Assembly (NCBI GenBank): GCA_047605265.1
Contig: JASGFY010000006.1
Coordinates: 31,456-95,455, forward strand
Length of the DNA: 64,000 nt
Reading direction: 5' to 3'
Origin: Solimonas sp047605265
GTDB taxonomy: Bacteria > Pseudomonadota > Gammaproteobacteria > Nevskiales > Nevskiaceae
Made by a program: the position numbers and the translations under genes. This document shows positions 1-7,670 of this stretch, in pieces. Numbering within the stretch: the stretch's first letter is position 1; each line of letters begins with the position of its first letter. The notes under the pieces are model-generated. The model was not told the DNA's origin. It ran no database searches and was given only the letters and a program-made list of their open reading frames with translations.

Positions 1-166
1 AATTGCTGATCGATGGACGGGTGTATGGACGGACTTGCGAGGTCATGCGTACGTCTCCAGCGATCGGAGCTCCCTGGCGGGGGGAAACACCGTTGGGGGG
101 ATGAGATTCACGACTTCCGCTGGTCCGTCGGTTGACGTCCGTGTCGAATCAGGGGAAGCTTCGTGC
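1..166. other. Upstream intergenic DNA, no gene seen
   Basis: I see no convincing reading frame, RNA or repeat before the TetR operators. The stretch is probably the upstream flank or divergent promoter region of the regulator at 253; the neighbouring gene lies outside the window. Confidence 0.4.
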
Positions 167-211
167 GTTACCGGTCAGTAACACTTCGATTGTAAGTTAC
201 CGATCAGTAAC
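167..211. promoter_or_regulatory. Tandem TetR operators
   Basis: Two near-identical 16-bp imperfect palindromes, GTTACCGGTCAGTAAC (167-182) and GTTACCGATCAGTAAC (196-211), lie 29 bp apart on the same face of the helix. They end 41 bp before the TetR start codon. GTTAC/GTAAC half-sites are a typical TetR-family arrangement, so autoregulation by the downstream gene is the simplest reading. A weak sigma-70-like pair (TTACCG at 168, TGTAAG at 191, 17-bp spacer) overlaps the sites, which would suit repression. Binding is inferred, not shown. Confidence 0.65.
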
Positions 212-252
212 ATCTGCGTCAAGGGGTTTTGGAGCGCAAGAGGTAAAAAGTT

Positions 253-897
253 ATGAGCGAAGACAAATCGCGGTCAGCGGCAACGCCGGAAGGTGGCGGC
301 CGCGTCCGTGATCGCATCTTCAAGACGGCCCGCGAGCTGTTCTACCGGCAGGGCATCCGCGCCGTCGGCGTCGACGCCATCGCCTGCGGCGCCGGCACCA
401 ACAAGATGAGCTTCTATCGCAGCTTTCCGTCGAAGGACGATCTGGTCGCCGAATGCCTGAAGGCACAGGTCGTGGAATTCTGGGAACGTTGGGACACCGC
501 GATCGTCCCGCACGCCGGCGACCCGCGCCGGCAGATCGAGGCGATCTTCGAAATGGTCATGAGCAAGTCCTGCGGCGAGGACGCCTGCGGCTGCCCGCTC
601 AGCAACGCCGCCGTCGAGCTGCGCGAGGCGGAACACCCCGGCCACGACGTCATCCGCCAGTACAAGACCGAAATGCGCCGTCGTCTGCGCTCGCTCGCCG
701 GGGAAGCCGGGGCCCGCGACGCGGCCGCGCTCGGCGACGCGCTGATGCTGCTGATCGAAGGCAGCACCGTCACCCGCCTGACCTTCGCCGGCCGCGGCGG
801 TCCGCTCGTGCACTCGCTGAGCGCGGCACGCACGCTGCTCGACGCCTGCCTGCCGGGTGGCGCCGCGAAGAAACGCAGCAGGGCCCCGGCGGCCTGA
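253..897 (+). CDS. TetR/AcrR-family transcriptional regulator
   Basis: A 214-residue protein. An N-terminal TetR helix-turn-helix spans roughly residues 20-66 (RIFKTARELFYRQG, then a recognition region around NKMSFYRSFPSKDDL). The rest is an all-helical ligand/dimer domain containing a short Cys-rich stretch (SCGEDACGCPLSN, about residues 106-118) of the kind seen in several TetR proteins. Start chosen at the ATG preceded by AAGAGG about 9 bases upstream. The paired palindromes just upstream are likely its own operators. It converges on the sulfur dioxygenase-like gene at 1021, but a regulatory link between them is only a guess. The effector is unknown. Confidence 0.85.
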   Translation: MSEDKSRSAATPEGGGRVRDRIFKTARELFYRQGIRAVGVDAIACGAGTNKMSFYRSFPSKDDLVAECLKAQVVEFWERWDTAIVPHAGDPRRQIEAIFEMVMSKSCGEDACGCPLSNAAVELREAEHPGHDVIRQYKTEMRRRLRSLAGEAGARDAAALGDALMLLIEGSTVTRLTFAGRGGPLVHSLSAARTLLDACLPGGAAKKRSRAPAA

Positions 898-1020
898 CGA
901 CCGCGCGGTGGCACCACCACCGAAACGCTGGCCGCGATATTCAGGCGTCGAGCGCCCGCTTCCAGCGCGCCACCGAAAGCCGGAAGCCGCATCTGCCTCC
1001 CCGCACGCGGCGGGAGGGCA

Positions 1021-1740
1021 TCATTTCGTTGCCGCATCAGGCGCGCGGCCGCAGCGCAGGTTCGCCGACACGGCGATGTCCATCAGCTTCGGCGTCGCCA
1101 GATCCAGGCTGTTCATCAATGCCGCGTACTCGTCGGCATCGGCGACCTGCAGGCGCGGGTTGTGCGCGCGCTCCTCGCCGATCGTCGACACCGTGTGGCC
1201 GCGATAGTCGTGCGCCGGATAGACGAGCGTGTCGTCCGGCAGGCGCAGCAGCCGGTTAAAGATCGAGTCGTAGGAGCGGTAGGGGTCGCCGTTCTGGAAA
1301 TCGGTGCGGCCGGTGCCGCGGATCAGCAGCACATCGCCAGTGAAGACGCGCGCGGCGTTCGCGGCGTCGCCCGCGTAGTGCAGGCTGAACGATTCGTCGG
1401 TGTGGCCGGGCGTGTAGAGCGCGCGCAGCGCGAGGCCGTCGAGCCGGATCGTCTCGCCGTCGCGGAAGCGCGTCGTCACGCATTCGGCGCGGCTGCGCTC
1501 GCCCATCGCCGTGACGCAGGCCGTGGCGTCGCGCAGCGCGCCGAGCGCGGTGACGTGGTCGGCGTGCGTGTGCGTGTCGATCGCCAGCGCCAGCTTCAGA
1601 TCCAGTTCGCCGATCAGCCGCAGCAGTTCATCGGTCTGCTCCAGCACCGGATCGATGATCAGCGCCTCGCCGCCGGCACGCGAGGCCAGCAGATAGGTAT
1701 AGGTACTCGATTCACGTTCGAACAGCTGGCGGAAGATCAT
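1021..1740 (-). CDS. MBL-fold persulfide dioxygenase (ETHE1-like)
   Basis: A 239-residue metallo-beta-lactamase-fold protein, from the start MIFRQLFERESSTYTYLLAS. It has the THTHADH metal-binding motif, the PGHTDES histidine, the TGDVLLI aspartate and the PAHDYRG histidine that define the ETHE1/persulfide dioxygenase group. These iron enzymes oxidise glutathione persulfide to sulfite in sulfide detoxification. The reading frame runs 21 codons further upstream, but that extension is not family-like, so I use the internal ATG at 1740. It converges with the TetR gene and is followed upstream by a TonB-receptor stub. A glyoxalase II-type activity is the main alternative; overall fold and length fit persulfide dioxygenase better. 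Confidence 0.8.
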   Translation of the reverse strand: MIFRQLFERESSTYTYLLASRAGGEALIIDPVLEQTDELLRLIGELDLKLALAIDTHTHADHVTALGALRDATACVTAMGERSRAECVTTRFRDGETIRLDGLALRALYTPGHTDESFSLHYAGDAANAARVFTGDVLLIRGTGRTDFQNGDPYRSYDSIFNRLLRLPDDTLVYPAHDYRGHTVSTIGEERAHNPRLQVADADEYAALMNSLDLATPKLMDIAVSANLRCGRAPDAATK

Positions 1741-1826
1741 GCGTTCTCGATCGCAACAACAGTGCCGACCGTCGGCGCCGTCGGCCGGCGCCGCAGCCAT
1801 CAAGATGACGCACTCCGCGCATTCCC

Positions 1827-2035
1827 CTAGAAATCGAGGTTCAGCCGCACGCCCCAGGTGCGCGGCGGCGCCAGCGATTCTTCGCGGCCGAAGTCCGTCA
1901 TGAACACGCCCGCATCGTAGCGTTCGTCGCCCAGGTTGTCGCCGAACAGGGTCACGCGCAGGCCGTAGTCGCGGATCAGATAGCTGATGCGCGCGTTAAT
2001 TAGCGAGTAGGCCGGCTCCCAGCTGTCCGGATCAC
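1827..2035 (-). pseudogene. TonB-dependent receptor, C-terminal remnant
   Basis: About 65 codons encode the end of an outer-membrane TonB receptor barrel: SLINARISYLIRDYGLRV, a GDNLGDERYD stretch and a terminal aromatic (NLDF, stop). A full receptor is 600-900 residues, so almost the whole gene is missing. The frame runs out in sequence that looks like CRISPR spacer/repeat remnant (2028-2072), so the array end abuts the break. The only available start is a TTG in that flanking sequence, which is unlikely to be used. It is best read as a deletion scar at the border of the CRISPR island. Confidence 0.75.
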
Positions 2036-2072
2036 CCAAGCCTGGTGTCAGTCCGCACAGTGACATCAAGTA
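2028..2072. other. Decayed trailer end of CRISPR array
   Basis: Before the first recognisable repeat there is CGGATCAC (2028-2035), identical to the last 8 bases of the repeat as read on the plus strand. A 37-base spacer-sized segment (2036-2072) follows. That segment shares CTGGTGTCAGTC and ACATCAAG with the genuine spacer at 5859-5895. It may be an old repeat-spacer unit cut off by the junction with the TonB stub. The 8-base match alone could be chance. Confidence 0.45.
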
Positions 2073-5000
2073 GCTTCAATGAGGCAGCGGCATGAAGCCG
2101 CGGATCACACGCACACGGACCCGAGCACGTCGGAGACGGTGGCGCTTCAATGAGGCCGCGGCATGAAGCCGCGGATCACATCGCGCGACGACGGCCGAAG
2201 CCTCGCTCAACGCGATGCTTCAATGAGGCCGCGGCATGAAGCCGCGGATCACCTCGGCATACATCCGGCAGAGATGCATCGTCATCTCGCTTCAATGAGG
2301 CCGCGGCATGAAGCCGCGGATCACCGGAATCAGGCGCCGGGCGTCTTGGCATCAACCCATTCCCTTCAATGAGGCCGCGGCATGAAGCCGCGGATCACCT
2401 TCCGATTCGATAACGACTGATTCCGGATTCTTGCCCTTCAATGAGGCCGCGGCATGAAGCCGCGGATCACAAGCTACAACCTCCACCGAAATGTCAACCT
2501 CATCAGAGCTTCAATGAGGCCGCGGCATGAAGCCGCGGATCACGTCGTTCGGGGCGGGCGTCGCAGAAGCGCAGAGCCTGCTTCAATGAGGCCGCGGCAT
2601 GAAGCCGCGGATCACTAACCGCAACGCGCCGATTGAGAAATTCACATGGGCGCTTCAATGAGGCCGCGGCATGAAGCCGCGGATCACCATTGCCACGGCA
2701 GCCGAGAATGTGGCGATGACGGAGCTTCAATGAGGCCGCGGCATGAAGCCGCGGATCACGCGACCCCAAAGCCGCTATCCAAAATCCTGCCCAGGCTTCA
2801 ATGAGGCCGCGGCATGAAGCCGCGGATCACTTACTGCCGGGTCCCGCTGGCCCCGATTGCCTGCCGGCTTCAATGAGGCCGCGGCATGAAGCCGCGGATC
2901 ACGCCCCTGCCGGCGTTTGACGTCGCGCCAAGCGATCCAGCTTCAATGAGGCCGCGGCATGAAGCCGCGGATCACGGCCCGGATGCGATACAGGCGATAT
3001 CACGTCCAGCCGCTTCAATGAGGCCGCGGCATGAAGCCGCGGATCACATCAAGGATGGCTATGACGTTCCCGGCTGCCGCCTCGCTTCAATGAGGCCGCG
3101 GCATGAAGCCGCGGATCACCGCCCAGCGAAATCAAGCAGCGTATCGCAGTAGCCGAGCTTCAATGAGGCCGCGGCATGAAGCCGCGGATCACGAGTGGGT
3201 CATCACCCTGCCGATCCCGGATGGCATCGCTTCAATGAGGCCGCGGCATGAAGCCGCGGATCACCCGCTGTCCAGATGGGGCGCCGCGCCATTGCGATAG
3301 CTTCAATGAGGCCGCGGCATGAAGCCGCGGATCACCGCGCCAGGCCATCGGTCGGATCGCAGATTCATGCGCTTCAATGAGGCCGCGGCATGAAGCCGCG
3401 GATCACATGTCCAGCCGCCGGAGCATCTACTCGCATGGACATGCTTCAATGAGGCCGCGGCATGAAGCCGCGGATCACCTGACGCCGTCACGATAGGTGC
3501 CGTCGTACCAATCGGGCTTCAATGAGGCCGCGGCATGAAGCCGCGGATCACCATGGGTCAACACGAGCAACAACCACAGATACAGCATAGCTTCAATGAG
3601 GCCGCGGCATGAAGCCGCGGATCACTCCCTAACCGTTTGGTGTGGGAGAATTGGGAAAGGTTGCTTCAATGAGGCCGCGGCATGAAGCCGCGGATCACGC
3701 TTTGGCTCACCTCGGTGAACAATCGGTCCTAAAGCTTCAATGAGGCCGCGGCATGAAGCCGCGGATCACTTTGATTTCTATTGGCCTGCTTTGGCTCACC
3801 TCGGTGCTTCAATGAGGCCGCGGCATGAAGCCGCGGATCACCTAAGAAACGTTTCGCCATACTCGCCGCATGCGTAGCTTCAATGAGGCCGCGGCATGAA
3901 GCCGCGGATCACCGCACGACTTCCGTTCCGACGTCCTCGATCTCGCCGCTTCAATGAGGCCGCGGCATGAAGCCGCGGATCACGCCGTCATCGCCGACGC
4001 GATGACGGTGCATCGCGAAGCTTCAATGAGGCCGCGGCATGAAGCCGCGGATCACTACTCAGACACTGCACCACTGCGATTCTTATCGCCCAGCTTCAAT
4101 GAGGCCGCGGCATGAAGCCGCGGATCACCCAACTCACCGTCAAATCCGCCGGCGCATCCGAATGCTTCAATGAGGCCGCGGCATGAAGCCGCGGATCACC
4201 TGGAGATCACGATGGGCCTGAAATTGATATTGCTGCTTCAATGAGGCCGCGGCATGAAGCCGCGGATCACGTCACGATTAATGTTGCCCGTATAACCACC
4301 ATCAGAGCTTCAATGAGGCCGCGGCATGAAGCCGCGGATCACGATCGACGGCCGGCTTGCCGATCACCGGCATCGCCGGCTTCAATGAGGCCGCGGCATG
4401 AAGCCGCGGATCACCAAGGATCGCCAACACAGCCAACGTTGCGGAGCCGGCTTCAATGAGGCCGCGGCATGAAGCCGCGGATCACCGCTTCATGGCGGAA
4501 ATGGCGCGCGTTCCTGAGCTGGCTTCAATGAGGCCGCGGCATGAAGCCGCGGATCACCTGACGAGCGGAAGTTGCGTTTCTAACTGTGCTTCAAGCTTCA
4601 ATGAGGCCGCGGCATGAAGCCGCGGATCACGACGGCGCCGGAGCCGGCTCATGCGTCATGCCGAGTTGCTTCAATGAGGCCGCGGCATGAAGCCGCGGAT
4701 CACCTGGCGTTGACCAAGAGTGGCGGTCGCGAACTCCCCGCTTCAATGAGGCCGCGGCATGAAGCCGCGGATCACTCCGAACCTTGAACGGGCTGCGGCA
4801 TTCCGGAAGCTGCTTCAATGAGGCCGCGGCATGAAGCCGCGGATCACATCCGCACGCCGCCGAAAAAGGACGAGGCGTTTTAGCTTCAATGAGGCCGCGG
4901 CATGAAGCCGCGGATCACATAGCAGCACCGCGCTTTGCCGGTCACGCCGTCCAGGCTTCAATGAGGCCGCGGCATGAAGCCGCGGATCACACGAGCTGGA

Positions 5001-7159
5001 CCACTTCGTCAAACACGTGCTGCGCGTGCTTCAATGAGGCCGCGGCATGAAGCCGCGGATCACGTTACGAACTCCAGCGCGTAGCCGCGTCGATCCTCAA
5101 GCTTCAATGAGGCCGCGGCATGAAGCCGCGGATCACCTTCCACGCCTCCACGAAGGCGTGCAAGCACAGCTTGCTTCAATGAGGCCGCGGCATGAAGCCG
5201 CGGATCACGAAAAAGTCAGTAACCAATTCCGAAGCAGAAACGAAGCTTCAATGAGGCCGCGGCATGAAGCCGCGGATCACCCTTCGTCGATGACGACCTC
5301 CCTTTCTGAGTTGAGGCTTCAATGAGGCCGCGGCATGAAGCCGCGGATCACGGCGGCAAGTTCCTCCTCCGCGCGATTCGCGGCGCGGCTTCAATGAGGC
5401 CGCGGCATGAAGCCGCGGATCACGCGACATGCAGGTGGAGCGCATCAGGGAGTTGCGCGACGCTTCAATGAGGCCGCGGCATGAAGCCGCGGATCACCAG
5501 CGAGCAGCCGGACGCGGAATCCGGCATCGTGGAGCTTCAATGAGGCCGCGGCATGAAGCCGCGGATCACCGCAATCGCCTCATCAAGATTGGAACGGTCT
5601 GCCAAGCTTCAATGAGGCCGCGGCATGAAGCCGCGGATCACCTCCTAGTCCACATGCGGTTCAGACCCTGCTGATAGCTTCAATGAGGCCGCGGCATGAA
5701 GCCGCGGATCACCTCAGGATTACATCAAGGAATTGCTTGACTTGTCCAAGCTTCAATGAGGCCGCGGCATGAAGCCGCGGATCACAAACGCTATCGACGT
5801 GAAATTCACCATTAGCATCGCTGCTTCAATGAGGCCGCGGCATGAAGCCGCGGATCACCCCTAGGGCTGGTGTCAGTCAGCCCCATTACATCAAGGCTTC
5901 AATGAGGCCGCGGCATGAAGCCGCGGATCACCAACGCTTTGCCGTTCCGCGCGTATAATTTGATTTGGCTTCAATGAGGCCGCGGCATGAAGCCGCGGAT
6001 CACGCGCCCACTGGCGGCCGGCGAGCGTGCTCTCGGCGGCGCTTCAATGAGGCCGCGGCATGAAGCCGCGGATCACCTGTTTTCAATCGCAGTCATGGCG
6101 TCAAAACTACTTTGCTTCAATGAGGCCGCGGCATGAAGCCGCGGATCACTGGTGATTACGAAGGTGAACAGAGGTTGGTCGATATGCTTCAATGAGGCCG
6201 CGGCATGAAGCCGCGGATCACTTGCGGGTCCGACCACTGCACGGCTTTGCTCGCCCCGCTTCAATGAGGCCGCGGCATGAAGCCGCGGATCACTGCGATG
6301 GCGGCCCGAGAAGTTGGGCCGGCTTGAATGCTTCAATGAGGCCGCGGCATGAAGCCGCGGATCACTAATGCTCTGCCGTTCCGCGCGTATAATTTGATCT
6401 GGCTTCAATGAGGCCGCGGCATGAAGCCGCGGATCACATCAAGTACAGCATGGGCGGGACCGCAACGAGCAAGCTTCAATGAGGCCGCGGCATGAAGCCG
6501 CGGATCACGAGCTCGCTCTGTGCTGTCGTCATGGCGTCAGCACCTGCTTCAATGAGGCCGCGGCATGAAGCCGCGGATCACTCGCCGACGTCGTTGAGAT
6601 CGGCATCAACTGGGCCGGGCTTCAATGAGGCCGCGGCATGAAGCCGCGGATCACAGCCGGCGCACACGCAGCTGCTCTTCGCATACGAGTGCTTCAATGA
6701 GGCCGCGGCATGAAGCCGCGGATCACACGCTAAGTGATGTTAGCGGTGTCTTCGTGGCCGGCGCTTCAATGAGGCCGCGGCATGAAGCCGCGGATCACAC
6801 GAGGGTGATGTTGCCGGCACGATCACCTGTCTCGAGCTTCAATGAGGCCGCGGCATGAAGCCGCGGATCACGAGGACGTGCGCAACTGGATCGTGCCCGA
6901 CGTCACGCTTCAATGAGGCCGCGGCATGAAGCCGCGGATCACGGGCAGCACCGACGTGGGCCTGACAGGAAGCGCCGGAGCTTCAATGAGGCCGCGGCAT
7001 GAAGCCGCGGATCACGAACCGGCTGCTCGGGAGATGCTGGCCGACCTCGCAGCTTCAATGAGGCCGCGGCATGAAGCCGCGGATCACCTGCCGGACGAAG
7101 AGGGCGTCCTGTGGAAGCGGCTCGCTTCAATGAGGCCGCGGCATGAAGCCGCGGATCAC
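2073..7159 (-). CRISPR. Type I-G CRISPR array, 71 repeats, 70 spacers
   Basis: I count 71 copies of a 36-bp repeat separated by 70 spacers of 35-38 bp; unit length is 71-74 bp throughout. The repeat contains a 7-bp perfect stem, CCGCGGC/GCCGCGG, with a 5-base loop. Read on the minus strand it ends in ATTGAAGC, close to the ATTGAAAC handle common in type I systems. With cas2 and the leader at the 7160 side, this sets transcription as minus, leader to trailer. Only three repeats vary, all at the far end: the one at 2073 (C to A inside the stem) and those at 2363 and 2435 (first plus-strand base C instead of G). No cas gene lies inside the array. Short frames across it are repeat translations, not genes. 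Confidence 0.98.
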
Positions 7160-7285
7160 GGCCCTCGCATAACTCCTTGTATCGAGATATGCAGAGCCGC
7201 GTTTTGCGAGCGCTTGCACAGTCTGCCGGCTCGCGGCGCAAGCGGCAAGGTGCGATGACCGCCATAGTTGCGATAAGTCCTTCAT

Positions 7286-7296
7286 TGTTAAAGAGC
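7286..7296 (-). promoter_or_regulatory. boxA antitermination motif in CRISPR leader
   Basis: The minus strand reads GCTCTTTAACA followed by AT, matching the core of the rRNA boxA element that binds NusB/NusE. Work on Salmonella and other bacteria showed that boxA elements upstream of CRISPR arrays prevent Rho-dependent termination in these long untranslated transcripts. The site sits 127 bp before the first repeat, downstream of cas2, where it could protect the 5-kb array transcript. Function here is inferred from the motif and its place. Confidence 0.75.
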
Positions 7297-7306
7297 GAAG
7301 AGCGTT

Positions 7307-7348
7307 GCGAGCGCTCCCCGGGGTTTTCCCCAGCATCGGAGCGCTCGC
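7307..7348. repeat. Inverted repeat between cas2 and boxA
   Basis: GCGAGCGCTCC (7307-7317) and GGAGCGCTCGC (7338-7348) form an 11-bp perfect stem. Inside it is a second small hairpin, GGGG TTTT CCCC. There is no U-rich tract after it on either strand, so it is not a canonical intrinsic terminator. It could be an RNA structure after cas2 or a protein-binding site such as an IHF-like leader anchor. Its role is unknown. Confidence 0.7.
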
Positions 7349-7371
7349 GCACGGGCAGCATAAAAAAGCGA

Positions 7372-7662
7372 TCAGACGATCGTCGGTTCCCGTGCCACTG
7401 GGTCGAACGACTTTCCCAAACTGACAATTCTGGGCTTGACCGCATCGGCCGGCCCCAGGTCCAGCATGACGACATGATCCTGCCCGTTGACGATCAGTCC
7501 GTCCAGCAAAGACATCAGCTCCGCGTGCCGGCGGGCGGACAAACGGCATTGGAAAATCGAGAACTGCAGCCATTCGCCATAGCCCTTCATCAGCTTGAAT
7601 ATCTTGCGCAGCCGTTTTTCATCATGGATGTCGTAGGCGACGATGTAGAGATGTTCTTGCAT
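7372..7662 (-). CDS. cas2: CRISPR-associated endonuclease Cas2
   Basis: A 96-residue protein, the usual Cas2 size. The first beta strand ends in the conserved aspartate (VAYDIHD, Asp11), followed by RLRKIFKLMKGYGEWLQFSIFQC, a standard Cas2 helix and second strand. Cas2 dimers bridge two Cas1 dimers in the integrase that inserts spacers at the leader end of the array. It starts 8 bp after the cas4-cas1 stop, so the two are co-translated. The leader and array follow directly downstream. Confidence 0.95.
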   Translation of the reverse strand: MQEHLYIVAYDIHDEKRLRKIFKLMKGYGEWLQFSIFQCRLSARRHAELMSLLDGLIVNGQDHVVMLDLGPADAVKPRIVSLGKSFDPVAREPTIV

Positions 7663-7670
7663 GAGGGCTC

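Larger units (their letters stand above)
7160..7371 (-). promoter_or_regulatory. CRISPR leader
   Basis: These 212 bp lie between the cas2 stop codon and the leader-proximal repeat. Read on the minus strand they hold, in order, an 11-bp inverted repeat, a boxA motif, then about 125 bp with no obvious gene before the first repeat. The last bases read AAGGAGTTATG, a Shine-Dalgarno plus ATG, giving a 4-codon frame that stops in the repeat (GTGA). I could not pick a convincing promoter. The array may have its own promoter here or be co-transcribed with cas2. Confidence 0.8.

Noticed and set aside
2163..7258. Many 60-110 codon frames across the array encoding repeated MRPRHEAADH or DPRLHAAASLK peptides
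   Set aside because: They are translations of the 36-bp CRISPR repeat; the peptide repeats follow the 72-bp unit exactly.
7372..7400. Promoter for the array near TATGCT just after cas2
   Set aside because: A -10-like hexamer exists but I found no acceptable -35 at 16-18 bp, so no promoter is called.
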